Positions 14,101 through 24,431 are shown, numbered from the stretch's first letter. The stretch is 64,000 bases of DNA from Pomphorhynchus laevis (GCA_012934845.2 WNNJ02003270.1:1-64000); one strand, 5' to 3'. Notes: generated by a model from the sequence alone, not told the origin. Numbers and translations: made by a program.

Positions 14101-14863
14101 GAGAAATGCGTTGTGGATCCATACTCATTAGAGAAATAAATATGTAAGGTCGGTCTGATGAAATCTTAGGTTGCTATAATCTAAAAGCTTGAGTATAGCA
14201 TTAGCATTTTCATTAGAAAATGATTTGTGAACAATCGATCAATAACAGTATATGCATATAAACTCAAAATCAATAAAAATATAAATAATCCAAATATCTA
14301 GATATAATGAAAAACACTTTAAAATAAATTTTTAATTCATTAGTTTCAATTATTTTTAAGTTGTATTTATTATAAAATAAAATATATAAAATTTAATATA
14401 TAATATTTGATAAAATTTAAATATTACATGAATTTTAAAATCGTTTAAAAATAAGTTCAAATTACAACACATTTTATAAATGTTACATTTTGTGACTAAT
14501 TACTAATTATCAGCGTATAAGGTAATTTTGTGATTTTAAAATTATTTTAAAATTATTTTAAAATTATTTTTAATTTTTTATTTTTAATCATTTTAAAATT
14601 ATTTTTAAAATTATTTTAAAATGCGCCTTTAAACATTTTTGCATTAAAATCGTTAGATAAAATTAAATCAAAGTAAGACTGACCAGCTGTTGACCGCCGT
14701 CATTCTTCGTTAGACTCAGAATAACATAGCCACTTAACATTTTTCTATCAAAGTCAACGAGCCAATCGATATCCATGTGATGTATGACATAGCTTGAAGC
14801 ATTGCTGTAACTGGATGGATCATAATATTGATGATCTTTAGGTAATATTGTAACCGGAGCCAT
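2131..14863 (-). CDS. LTA4H: Leukotriene A4 hydrolase / M1 aminopeptidase-like gene, split, 3' end not in window
   Basis: A zinc metallopeptidase of family M1; family members trim N-terminal residues and vertebrate LTA4H also makes leukotriene B4. Hand-placed exons (minus): 14863-14684, 12138-12083 (tentative), 12033-11911, 11855-11750, 10078-9870, 8474-8402, 8351-8211, 8149-8055, 8008-7897, 2278-2131. Each internal exon is bounded by AG and GT, and the reading phase carries over at every junction, giving about 414 codons. Seen in order: an N-terminal beta domain ([19 protein letters not shown]), [27 protein letters not shown] with the GGMEN substrate loop, the zinc motif [16 protein letters not shown] with the third ligand Glu, then HPFTKLV and PYEKG, which holds the Tyr expected to be catalytic. 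Family members have about 610 residues, so roughly 200 C-terminal residues are missing, probably beyond the left edge. The 7896-2279 intron is 5.6 kb and holds LINE debris. Start: first ATG of the open exon at 14863. The 12138-12083 exon is poorly conserved and rests on splice sites and phase alone. No in-frame stop was seen, so the gene looks functional. Confidence 0.87.
2511..2605. repeat. Two-copy tandem repeat, about 54 bp period
   Basis: The string GTATATTCGACATTC occurs twice with similar flanks (2517 onward and 2571 onward), followed by TGTTCAATGCAATTC-like sequence. The 5.6 kb intron around it is otherwise AT-rich with no coding signal between 2279 and about 3480. Confidence 0.6.
3483..3590 (+). 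repeat. Direct repeat flanking a LINE-A insertion (left copy)
   Basis: A segment beginning AATTACCTAACATTATT and continuing to a TTTTAGTGTTTT string recurs at 5110-5170 on the other side of the LINE-A copy, with small insertions and deletions. The right copy is shorter (about 65 bp). It could be an unusually long, aged target-site duplication or a local duplication. Confidence 0.5.
3623..5107 (-). mobile_element. LINE-A (CR1/L2-like) 5'-truncated copy, broken
   Basis: Minus-strand non-LTR retrotransposon, 5'-truncated at about 5107 within the RT domain. It reads from the RT fingers through GVPQGSV (near 4575), an eroded Y-A-D box (near 4465), the IMWILPR thumb motif (near 4350), and the family C-terminus ending in [10 protein letters not shown] (near 3760). 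The 3' end at 3623-3650 is the GTGGCAAATGCGTGCCGG tail hairpin, seen here in reverse. Several frame changes break the ORF. Nucleotide similarity to the 24.4-28.4 kb copy is evident throughout. It lies inside the 5.6 kb intron of the LTA4H-like gene, in the gene's own orientation. Confidence 0.85.
5181..6260. other. Intronic AT-rich sequence, nothing recognised
   Basis: Between two LINE fragments inside the large intron. No codon-like stretch, RNA gene or clear repeat was found. Around 5995 a short string resembles the edge of the Penelope-like terminal repeat seen at 38.96 and 49.94 kb (TCAGCTAACT), but the match is too short to call. Confidence 0.5.
6270..7735 (+). mobile_element. RTE-like LINE: endonuclease half, broken, with an internal duplication
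   Basis: Plus-strand remnant of the apurinic-like endonuclease of an RTE-like LINE. Recognisable pieces: [11 protein letters not shown] (about 6502-6534, motif I), GETRWKG (about 6582-6602, catalytic Glu region), a [13 protein letters not shown] strand near 7000, and the [10 protein letters not shown] linker near 7400. The frame is interrupted many times. A segment of about 80 bp at 6990-7070 (AGCCAATACATTTT...CGTATTCGAGTGG) recurs at 7596-7675, so part of the endonuclease is duplicated. No RT domain follows; the next exon of the host gene begins at 7897. The element lies antisense to the LTA4H-like gene in its large intron. Confidence 0.75.
8475..9869. other. Intron of the LTA4H-like gene, nothing else recognised
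   Basis: AT-rich. Short plus-strand open frames at 8875-9290 show no family resemblance and probably occur by chance. Confidence 0.6.
10079..11423. other. Intron, very AT-rich
   Basis: Runs of TATA/ATAT and short inverted repeats (for example around 10390-10415 and 10945-10975). No coding or RNA-gene signal was seen. Confidence 0.6.
11424..11607. mobile_element. 184-bp foldback / MITE-like element sharing the SINE core
   Basis: Begins CTGGTTGTGGCACAATATT and ends with the reverse complement. The terminal inverted repeats are about 55 bp with a few differences. The middle (11482-11540) is GCTACTAATCAG...GGGTCTCATCAGCTGCTGACCC, the same core as in the SINE pair at 15.15-15.53 kb, whose outer end also begins GTGGCACGACATTAT. 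It may be two SINE ends joined head to head. It sits in the intron between 11749 and 10079. Confidence 0.7.
12139..13185. other. First intron, left part, nothing recognised
   Basis: AT-rich. A 66-codon plus-strand open frame at 12693-12893 has no recognisable family and lies inside the intron. Confidence 0.5.
13190..13825 (-). mobile_element. Penelope-like element terminal fragment in the first intron
   Basis: Shares its order of blocks with the 38.95-39.79 kb copy: a CTAAGTCTACGTATTT edge, a TTTTTATGAATCGACTAATA block, AGAGGTCATCAGGA, GTTTCGGCCCCTA, GGGCCAAATACATGCTAAT, then a decayed end of the RT reading frame. At 13793-13821 the far edge (TTGCCGGAAAACAAA..CCACATG) matches, in reverse, the sequence near 52.70 and 53.67 kb. 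It is non-coding here. Confidence 0.7.
13826..14683. other. First intron, right part, AT-rich
   Basis: No coding signal. Repeated ATTTTAAAATT strings occur near 14540-14620. Confidence 0.55.
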
Positions 14864-15149
14864 TGTGTTAAAAATATTGTCTAAAATATTACTTTAGCGT
14901 AAAAATGGTTAGTCGTGATGTTTCATTTCAAGAGTAGAATGTAATAAAATCGTTATCTAAACTATATCAAGTTTATGAAATAGAGTTTGCAAACACGACA
15001 ACTCTGAAAAACGTCAATGTATAATGGTTATAATGGTTATTTAATGGTTATATTCAAGATTTTTTAATTAAAGACATTCTAAAAATTATTGATTTAATAT
15101 AATAATATCTCTTTTGTGGACTGAATGATCAAATCATGTAAATACATTC

Positions 15150-15365
15150 TTTGATTCTAAAAGTGGCACGACATTATACTATTGTTCATATTCTTGTTAC
15201 AACAGGAGGCTACTAATCAGCCTGGATGGGTGTTATCAGCTGCTGACCCAGACCTGCATTTTACATTTCTACCCTTCTTATCTACTTACTCCGTACACTG
15301 GTGCTGATCGGATTCGAACTCAGGGCGTCTGTACCTCGATTCAACGCTACATCCACTAGGATACA
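15150..15365 (-). repeat. tRNA-derived SINE, copy 1
   Basis: On the minus strand the head (15361 to 15300) reads like a tRNA: CCTAGTGGATGTAGCG as an A-box-like part and GAGTTCGAATCCG as the B box (about 15309-15321). Then come a spacer, the body GTCTGGGTCAGCAGCTGAT, CTGATTAGTAGCC, and a tail toward GTGCCAC at 15163. A pol III-type SINE is the simplest reading. It contains the 47-nt module 15228-15274. The head is far from a folding tRNA, so it is not called as a tRNA gene. Confidence 0.75.
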
Positions 15366-15530
15366 CCAGAAGGCTACTAATCAGCCTTGATGGGTCCCAT
15401 CAGCTGCTGACCCAGACCTACATTTCGCATTTCGACCCTTCTTATCTGATTAATCCGTACACTGGTGCTGATCGAACTCAGGACGTCTGCATCTCGATTC
15501 AATACTACATCCACTAGGCTGGCTACTCCA
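15366..15530 (-). repeat. tRNA-derived SINE, copy 2 (shortened), in tandem with copy 1
   Basis: The same order as copy 1: an A-box-like CCTAGTGGATGTAG at 15518-15505, a B box that has lost a few bases near 15475, then GTAGGTCTGGGTCAGCAGC and GGCTGATTAGTAGCC. The 47-nt module is at 15392-15438. It joins copy 1 directly, in the same orientation. Confidence 0.72.
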
Positions 15531-15890
15531 GTGGTGTTGATATACATTTCTGTATATTATTTTTGGTAGGGGATCGTATTCTAACGATATATTAGAAAGC
15601 TACCTTAGGTTTCTCAAAGCATTCATAGAAGGTGGCAACATGAAAAACAGTGATCCGGCTAGCGGATCTGTGCGTTTATATTTTCTGAATTCTGCTTTTG
15701 ATAAATGTTTATTTCGACATATTTGACTTTTGTATTATTTACATGAAAGCAAAGAGTTAATTCAATAGAAGAACTCATAAAAGTGTAAAAAGCGTAAAGC
15801 AATTAAGAAGGGATAGGGGCAATGGGGGTAAAATGAGGTTTAAATTAGTATGTAGATTAAAGGTGTTAAACGCGGTTTAAAAAGGTAAAT

Positions 15891-16478
15891 GTGTTATTAT
15901 TACTGTCAAATGTACTCTCTTGTAGAGTCGGCGGCGGAACAATTATCAGACACAACGCCATACGCGACACGATCGGCTCGATACTAAGTGAGGCGCATGA
16001 TCGCATGGATCGGGAAGTGGAATTACGACCAGTAGATGAGGGTATAGTGTTTGCATCTAGCACTACAACGAGGGATAGATCTGCGAGAATGGACATTGTG
16101 TGTATGAATTTTTCAGAGGGTAGGATGGAGCGGTCTTATGTCGACATTTGCGTTTTTAACCATTTAGCTCCATCCTATGCTCACCAAACTGTCAGTTCCA
16201 CATTCGACTATCATTCAAATCGCAAGATGGCTAAATATGGCGAGCGTGTTTCACTGGTGGAGGATGGGATTTTCATACCAGCCATTGTTTCGACTGCTGC
16301 TGGAATTGGGAGAGAATTGGATCTCTTATTAAGAAAAGCTGCACGATATATTGCCATCAAAAGCAAACAATCGTACGCAAACTGCATTTCTGACATACGA
16401 AGGCGATTATGCTTTAGCGCACAAAGAACGATCTCTGCGACTATTCGGATGGCAGAGTTAACTACTGTTTCACATTGA
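15891..16478 (+). pseudogene. C-terminal, restriction-like-endonuclease-type domain of a LINE
   Basis: An open frame of 195 codons without a proper start context. The translation has RVGGGTIIRHNAIRD, then a pattern typical of PD-(D/E)XK-like LINE endonucleases (ARMDIVCMNF, then SYVDICVFN), RKMAKYGE, a helix-rich FIPAIVSTAAGIGREL block and a basic end. I read it as the C-terminal part of the Cys-rich RT element type whose N-terminal part is at 1-1545, though it is an independent 5'-truncated copy on the other strand. It ends at the TGA at 16476-16478. The catalytic residues are inferred from spacing only. Confidence 0.6.
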
Positions 16479-19400
16479 GAAACTTTTTTGTATTATATTG
16501 CCCAGTCTGGGATCGTAAATTTCAATTTGAGGCCCATTTGCGGGAACCTGAGTTAATATGTTTATTTTTAATAAATTGTTCATTATAAAAAAAGTCAAAA
16601 TAAGTGTTATATTAAGAAAAATTCGTGCACTAGAACTATACACCTTAAATTTCAAAAATGTTAAAGTAAATACATTTTATGTAAATTACAATTTAAAATC
16701 GTTTCTGAACATCAATATTTAAATGTTAATACAATCATATCTACTTATTACAGCGAAATAAAACATTGCACAGCTATGGATATATAGTACCTTATTATCC
16801 CCTTAAATTTTGACCTATAAATAGTTATACTGACGAAGTAAGTATGCCATATATTTTTTACTCAAAATAAGAGCTGTTTTTCTAGTTGTAAAAAAGTTTC
16901 TTTAACTTAATATCTTTACTAAGATATTAAATCGTCAAATTAATTAATTTATTTAATGAATTATATCTTTACATTAATTTTAAGTAAATATATTAATTCA
17001 TTAAATGGATTAAATAATCAATAAATTTAAATCGTCAAATTAATTAATTTATTTAATGAATTAGTTTAATTCTTTCAATCAATTAATTCACTTGGAATGA
17101 ATTAATAATGATTCATTTTGAATAATTTATTCGTCATAACAAATGCACTAACGCGATCAAATACATTATATATCATAAATCTTTTATAAAAGATTTATGT
17201 ACAAAAGATTTATTTACAAAAGATTTACTTCATCATTGGGTAGGGGCACCCAATGATGAAGCGGGACCACTCTTCATTACTGTTATATGTAAAAGTCGCG
17301 AAGAATTTTTATTTCAGCCAGAATTTAAAGTGAACTTAGTTTAATTTTGTATTTTCCATCTTTAATGCCATATTGTGACATATTCTTCAAGTGACCTTTC
17401 AATTGAAAGTATGCTATTGTTATCGTTTATATAGCAAGTATATAAATTATATATTAAATATATTTGCAGTATAATATTTTAAAGTTATATAATACCTGTT
17501 CATATGTGCAGGTAAATTATCACTGTGATCGGTGTGAACTTTTATGTAAGTTAAAGCATTTAACTAACAAATCTGTAATCCTGATATTTTTTGAAAATGA
17601 AATAATTTTTCCTTAATCAGTAAAGCCAAATTTCGAAAAAAATAAACAAAAGTTTAATAATTTAAACGTTTGGTGTATATCCGATATTCAGTCTCAAATG
17701 GAAAATTAGTTAAAACATAGTAGACCATAAAATAGAAGACAGTAGTTTGCTCGACACAGAAAAATTAACTTACTTTGCTAATGTCAATATAGAAAATTAT
17801 CAAAGCCAAATTCAGAGCATACGAAAATAACTAAATATTCTTTTACATAAAAAAATTACGTAAAAAGATTCACCTATGTTCATCTATGCATGTCGAAAAA
17901 ACGCTCAAGTCATTTGCACAGCTTGACTGTAAAAAACATGTTTTCTCATATTTTTAAAAGAGAAAGTTTGCTTTCTGACATGAAGAGTAAATTTTAACTA
18001 ATTTTGACTTTCGGAACACCCTCAAAGAAAATATGAAAGGTAAATTAGTAGATTAGAATTAGTTCTATTTAACTGACTAATACACATTTGTTAAGTACTT
18101 AGTAAGTTGATGGTCAGTCTCCTAAAAATACCACCTCAATCAAGATCAATAAAAATACTATTTTGAGCTATTTTATTATTTATTATTTATTAAGAAAGTT
18201 AGAAATTCATTTTATATTAAGACACGTATCCTTTCAAATAATTGCTAACATTTTAGTTATCAACATGGCAAATCTAGTGTGTAGGGATTTTATTTTTTCT
18301 AAAATACAAACTGATAACTTTTCACCAATCGCATTAAAATTACGATTTTATCGCAATTAAATGGTAAATATACAAAACCAGCAATTATAACGCTAAACGA
18401 TTTAAGCCTTCGATAATTGTCATTTAAAAAAAATACTTTTAAGAAAATTAAATACTGCGTCTCGATAAAACACGCTATAAAAATTTCTATAAATTCCCTG
18501 CTGCTTTAAACAAATATAGCAATTTTTAATTATAAATTAAATTATCTTATGAAAAATCTTATGCATTTCTTGCCAAATGTATTTATCCTCAATATTTGAT
18601 AATATCGAAGACACGAACTAATTAGAGGAAAATAAATTATTAATAGTTAAATTATAATATATTAATATATTATTATATATTAATATAATATATTAATTTG
18701 AATTTTGTTTAGGATTATTTTTAATTTATAAATAATATAAATACATAGATTCAATTAGCTGATCTGATTATTTTTGAGTAAAATATTAACTTAATAAAAA
18801 ACACTATATTTATAAAAATTTAAAAATGCGTTATAATTAAATTTTATAATTTTGTCAATATTGACAAAATTTCATTATTTTATAATTTTTTAATATGAAT
18901 TTAGCTTTTTAATATAGATTTTCAATATGAATTTCTCGTCATTTATGTAACAACATTATTTTCCTTAACTCGTACTTATTAATGCACGATACATAGATAG
19001 ATAAATGATATTGACAGATAAATTATACTCTGAATTTCAGCTTTTACAAAGCAATAAATACTGCAGTATAGTTATATTTAGTTGTATTATCGTTATAATA
19101 TTAAGGTTAATTAATGATTATATTATCGTTATATTCGTATTACAGTAAATTATAATTCACTAATAAACTATATATTTTTAATTTTCTTATCAAAAATTAA
19201 AATATATATTTTCATATTTAATATTATCACTATATTTCATACTTGATTTGTTATATATATACTTTATACGTGATATGTTTTATATACTTTTATAAACTTT
19301 ATAGCATGAGTTAAATTAATCAACCCCATAATTTGAAGTTAAAATTGAATTGCTAATAAATTAATTAAATAATTTAATGTTTAAATAGTTAGTAACCATT

Positions 19401-20030
19401 TTTGATTTGATAATATGATATGAATAACGTTATATTGTATCTCAAATCACATGCTTTACCCAGTAGACAATTCTTAAATATAATTTTTTGGACAACAAAA
19501 TATCACATTGATATTAATCTTTATAATTATTATCGTTAAAAGCATATCTAATATTAGATATTAGATTATATCTAATATTAGATATGACTTTTATCGCAGG
19601 CAAGTTTCTGAATTGGAAGAGTAATAAAGTAATTTGTTTGCATGATCGTTATTAATAAATTTTGTTTGATGATCAAAATAGGTGAGTTAAAAGGAATCCC
19701 TGTATTTACAAATGTATTTAGTAGTATTATACATGACGTGCCATATTAGAGATATAATTTTAGATAATTGACTATGCAATCCACGCGAAATATTGACAGT
19801 GCATGGTCACTATTTCTCTAAGGATCAAATTTATTATATAAAAATCCATAATGATGTACATTCGTCTACCACTTACCTGACTAAAATGACAAATAACAAC
19901 TACCTATCAGAGTATACGCTTCTTATAAGAAAATTTATTTCATTTTCACTGCATCCCCCGGGTTGGATTAGCGTTATATCGTCTACTAACAACTCGTATT
20001 TTTCGCATCAGTATTTTGTTGTTTGCGATT
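16479..20030. other. Long AT-rich intergenic stretch
   Basis: No gene or clear mobile element. Notable items: a direct repeat of AAATCGTCAAATTAATTAA at about 16931 and 17029, repeated ACAAAAGATTTA around 17190-17227, and the hairpin at 17228-17261. Short open frames (18163-18360, 19793-20047) look like chance. Confidence 0.55.
17228..17261. repeat. Perfect 14-bp hairpin
   Basis: CTTCATCATTGGGT, six-base loop AGGGGC, ACCCAATGATGAAG. No T-run follows. Function unknown. Confidence 0.8.
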
Positions 20031-20417
20031 ACCAGCTCAGCAAGTAAGTCATATTTGATTAAGACCTTTGATTAAAGCTCAAAATTCGATCACTAGAATT
20101 GCTAAAGGTTTAATAAGTCATATTATTGCAGCAGAAGTATGTTTCAAACAATTCAAAGAAGTGTATTTGAGTTTTAGTTCCATTTAAACGCTTCAGAAAA
20201 ACTGGAAAATTCATTAATTGAGATAGATATGTATTTTTGAAATCATGGTTAAATTCTCATTTTATTTTGAGAATGAATACATTCCCATTTTATGACATAA
20301 AACGGTGTAACTGTATCAGATTAGGACGAATCCAGAAAATTATACAAATATTCAATCACATTCAACAAATGTTTGAATTAAGCCATAAAATACAGATAAC
20401 TATTATTTTCTAAAATT
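20031..20417 (+). repeat. 387-bp sequence duplicated at 22574-22960 (copy 1)
   Basis: Starts ACCAGCTCAGCAAGTAAGTC and ends TTTTCTAAAATT. The second copy, 2543 bp downstream, has the same length with one difference seen (20391 T versus 22934 G). It contains no ORF and no terminal repeats. This copy lies just left of the LINE-B copy and is likely the source, because the other sits inside LINE sequence. Confidence 0.92.
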
Positions 20418-22058
20418 GAGACCGAGTTATTTAATTTCCGATCGGGTAAATGATTTTGTACATCAATATTTGTAGAAAAAAAAAGTTTTCACATGTAACT
20501 TTGTATGTCCTCAAAGGCTATAATTGATATTTGATCAATTATCTATCGATATTCACTGCATTAACGAATCATGGCACTCTGACTCTGAAGATCTTGCAAT
20601 TTGTCGTTTATATTGCTCTGGGTGTTCTCTACTTGAATCAGCACGTCCAATTGTATCTTCCACATTTTCTGCTTAAACCATGGTGGTATTATTGTCATCG
20701 CTCGTCACCTAACGTCTTTGCGTAAAATTAACGCTAAAATTTCGCGCCCTCACGTATGTTCGTTAACGACCTTGCCTATCTTCTTTCTCACTGTTCATTG
20801 TCTTATACTCTTCCTTTTGTACTCGGTGACTTTAATATTCGTCATGATCGCCCGGCTGACACTGACTCTATCACTCTAACTACACTTTTTTTCTGATTTT
20901 AACTATAAATTACTTTCAACAAGCCCTACTCATATTCTTGGCGGTGCCCTGGTCATCATTGCTGGTCCCAACTGCTTCAATACATATGCCTCCTTGTCAA
21001 TTACTGATCCAATCTTGTCCGATCATTTCCTTGTCACTATTACTCATACAAATCCTCCTTCTCCTTCAACATTAACTACTCTAAGTAAACCCTTCACTCT
21101 TTTCACTTCCAATTCACTATCTTTCTCCGATGATCTATGCATTCTGTTTGATACTGAACTTATGACTATCATTAATCTTTGTCTGCCTAGTCGATCCCGA
21201 AGATTGAAGCGCGTGTGATATACTCCCTGGTTCGATTCCGACGGTAGCCTTTCTAAGCGTCGACTCCGTCACTCCTTTCGTATGTTTAATCGCTTTCTTA
21301 AACGTTCTCTAAACTCACTTACTCCAAATCCCCGTGCTTCCTACCTTTCTCTCAGCCGTTTTCATCTCATTATTATGCGTACTAAACGTACTCTCTTTCA
21401 GTGAAATCAACTCGAGTCCTCTTTCGATTCTAAATCTAATTTGAAAATTTTAATCTCAATTCTTTTACGATCATCTACTCCTTGTAGCATAAATTCCTGA
21501 TGAATTTTCTTATTATGTACAATCTAAGTTATCTAGCTTACTTTCCCTTCTAAAAATATGAAATCTTGACCTAATTTTCAATCATATTTCTTCTCTTTTA
21601 ATTTCTCTGAACCCTGATAAATCCAAAATTATGTGGATCCTACTTTGATGCATCAGCTAAGATCCTAACTGTGTATCATTAACTTTTACAATTCTTCCTA
21701 TCGTTGATATTCTCATTGCCCTAGGCTTCTATTTCGATAATCGACTTTGATTAAAACATTTCGTTCGAGATCAAGTACGCTCCTCTAACTTGATTTTTCG
21801 CAACGTCCGTCAAATTCGTAGATTCATCGATTTCCCCTCTTGTATTACTCTCATATCTTCTCTCTTTTTCTCAAGACTTGATTACTATCTTAGTCTATTT
21901 TCCAACTCACCTAAATCCTCTCTTCTTCCACTACAACGCATCGTCAACGCAGCCGTCCAAAATCTCCGCCATCTTCGTCATTTTGACCATACATGTCACC
22001 ATCTTGCTTATCTCGATTTGTCTACCATTTATTCTCGTGTTCAAATTCGTCTTAATAA

Positions 22059-22506
22059 TAATACAAATTTATTTAATGTGGCAAATGCGTACAAGCTGTA
22101 CGCTTACAAGTCCACAAACAAAAATGAGAAAGTCAAGCAGTTAAATTGTTCAGATGGGATCGGATTTGTCGTTTGAAGCACTGCAGGGAAGTTGATTGGC
22201 GTATATGAATGGGCAGATGATTCCACGATAGAGGAGCAGCCACCAGGAAGGAGCGGAGTCCAAAGGAGGTAGAGTAGTTTGGGACATGTAAAAGAAGGAA
22301 TTACAGGAACGCAAGGAACAGTAAACAGGACGGGAATTATCAAGAAAAGGAAGGTTGAGAAATGAAGGGGTATGAAAAGTTACAAGGCGGAAAGCAACGA
22401 TAAGAAGACGAATTTGAACACGACAATAAATTGTAGGCAAATCGAGAGAAGCAAGATGGTAGGATGTGTGATCAAAACGACGAAGACGGAGGAGAATTCG
22501 GACAGC
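22059..22506 (-). mobile_element. 5'-truncated LINE-B copy nested in the older LINE-B copy
   Basis: A minus-strand 3' end of LINE-B: the tail hairpin GCGTACAGCTTGTACGC in reverse at 22081-22111, then the C-terminal coding region up to about 22506, where it is truncated. The host LINE reads CAAATTCGTCTT before it and TCTTCTCATTGC after it, and LINE-B elsewhere (45.7 kb, minus) has these two joined. This shows a clean insertion of about 448 bp in the opposite orientation. Confidence 0.85.
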
Positions 22507-22573
22507 TTCTTCTCATTGCTTTCCGCATTTTAACTTTTCATACCCCTTCATTTCTCAACCTTTCTTTTCTCGA

Positions 22574-22960
22574 ACCAGCTCAGCAAGTAAGTCATATTTG
22601 ATTAAGACCTTTGATTAAAGCTCAAAATTCGATCACTAGAATTGCTAAAGGTTTAATAAGTCATATTATTGCAGCAGAAGTATGTTTCAAACAATTCAAA
22701 GAAGTGTATTTGAGTTTTAGTTCCATTTAAACGCTTCAGAAAAACTGGAAAATTCATTAATTGAGATAGATATGTATTTTTGAAATCATGGTTAAATTCT
22801 CATTTTATTTTGAGAATGAATACATTCCCATTTTATGACATAAAACGGTGTAACTGTATCAGATTAGGACGAATCCAGAAAATTATACAAATATTCAATC
22901 ACATTCAACAAATGTTTGAATTAAGCCATAAAAGACAGATAACTATTATTTTCTAAAATT
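22574..22960 (+). repeat. 387-bp duplicated sequence (copy 2), inside LINE-B
   Basis: Matches 20031-20417 without indels and with one mismatch. It is flanked by TTTTCTCGAA on the left and CTTTTCTCGAATATTC on the right, so a short stretch of LINE sequence is repeated at the borders. It is one of the youngest events in the window. Confidence 0.92.
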
Positions 22961-23419
22961 CTTTTCTCGAATATTCTTTCTTTTCTCGAATATTCTCTGC
23001 TGCTTACTGTTCCTTGTGCATCCATAATTCGCTTCTTTTACATGTCCCAAATTACTCAATCTCTTTTGTCTTCCGATCCTTTCTTGTGGCTGCTCTTATC
23101 ACGTAGAATTATCTGCTCATTCATATATGTCAATATACCTCAATGCCGTGGTTCAAACGCTAAATTCGATCCCATTTGATTAATTTAGCTGCTTGACTTT
23201 TTCTCTTTTTTGTCAGTGGACTTGTAAACGTGCAGCTGGTACGCGTTTGCCACGTAAAATTTATATATATTATTTTAAAAATAGATTTACGTTATTAATT
23301 CTTTAAACATAAGTAATGAAGCATAAAATTTATATCGACGTTAAACTTTAACACACCTTATGGTGTTAAATCAGTTGTTACTAATTACTGATATAAACAA
23401 CAGGAATCCACATTGACCA

Positions 23420-23800
23420 TGTCTCCTGGCCCACCATCCACATCCGCATCAAACTCCGCCTTCTTCTCGTTACTTTTCGTCTCATCGCTGTCGGCTCCCC
23501 ATCGTTCATCAACCTTCCTTTCTTAGACGATACTCGCCCTACCTCGCTATCGCTTCGTTCCTGTCATACCCTCTTACTCCACGTTCCTAATTACTCCAAC
23601 AACTACGGTCTCCGATCCTTCCTCGTCGCCGCCTCACTTGCCTGGAATCAACTCCCTCTCGACGTCCGCCGCGCCCCCTTCTTTATCACATTCAAACACC
23701 TCCTCCGTTCACACCTTCTCGACACCTGATTCACAGTCTTGTTTTGTTGTGGTCATGTAAGCGTGCGCTGGCACGCATTTGCCACGTTAAAATAAAACCT
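23420..23800 (+). mobile_element. LINE-A 3' fragment
   Basis: From CTCCTGGCCCACCATCCAC it matches the last 380 bp of the copy at 24.4-28.4 kb with few differences. It ends with GCGTGCGCTGGCACGC, TTTGCCACGTTAAAATAAA. A 5'-truncated insertion. Confidence 0.88.
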
Positions 23801-23925
23801 TTTTTTAATATTTTCCAAACAAAATCATCCGAAAAATGGTGCACGTTCAGTTTGTTTAATATAAGAACACACAAAAGCAATTTTGGGCTTCACCAAGTCT
23901 ATAAGATGTCACGTTAATAGACGTT

Positions 23926-23966
23926 TTCGACATTCGAGTATGTCGAAAACATACTCGAATGTCGAA
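23926..23966. repeat. Perfect 17-bp inverted repeat with 7-nt loop
   Basis: TTCGACATTCGAGTATG, loop TCGAAAA, then the exact complement. No mobile-element context was recognised. Confidence 0.85.
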
Positions 23967-24431
23967 TGAAGCACAATGTCGAAGTTTCGGGAGGCACATT
24001 GCTGAGATAAATTTTGACTAGTAGATATGAAGAAACATTAAGAATAGCTAGTTTAAACTATAATAACGATCACTTTGCAGGTTAAAATTCGATGATTTTG
24101 TCAAAACTCATTTGATTTTAAAAAGGATGCCTAAGAAGTTTTCCATTTATCTATTATATTTCAGTCAGTGATAAAAAGATGACTAACTCACTAGTTAGTC
24201 AGTATTCTCTCGGACAATAGAGACAAGAGGCCAGAAACGAAATCAAATACAGAATTACTGCGTAGTCATATAAGACAAAGATATTTTATTGTTTTATATT
24301 GATGATTATGATGTAAATATTCTTGATCAGTAACAACTTACAATCAATCCAGTTCCAGATCATACATTTAATATCAATCCAGTTCCATATCAATCCAGCA
24401 AATTTAACAGTTTTAACACACAAGGACGTCG

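Larger units (their letters stand above)
20530..23265 (+). mobile_element. LINE-B (CR1/L2-like) copy, broken, carrying two nested insertions
   Basis: Plus strand. The endonuclease region begins near 20540 (SIDI..INESW-like) with GDFNIR at about 20827-20845 and SDHFLVTI at 21018-21041. The linker and the RT C-terminal half follow (KIMWI near 21630, SRLDYYLSLFSNSPKS at about 21877-21924, QRIVNAAV near 21940). At 22058 the coding order stops inside RLLLIAF and resumes at 22507 after a nested minus-strand LINE. It is interrupted again at 22574-22960 by the 387-bp copy, and ends at 23222-23262 with the family 3' hairpin and TTTGCCAC. RT motifs up to the YADD box are mostly lost. Frame breaks are numerous. 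Confidence 0.8.

Noticed and set aside
15300-15361. Functional tRNA gene on the minus strand
   Set aside because: A and B boxes are present but acceptor and anticodon stems do not form; a SINE head explains it better.
18163-18360. 65-codon plus-strand frame
   Set aside because: AT-rich chance frame without motifs.
22104-22440. Two minus-strand frames as independent genes
   Set aside because: They are the C-terminal coding part of the nested LINE-B copy.
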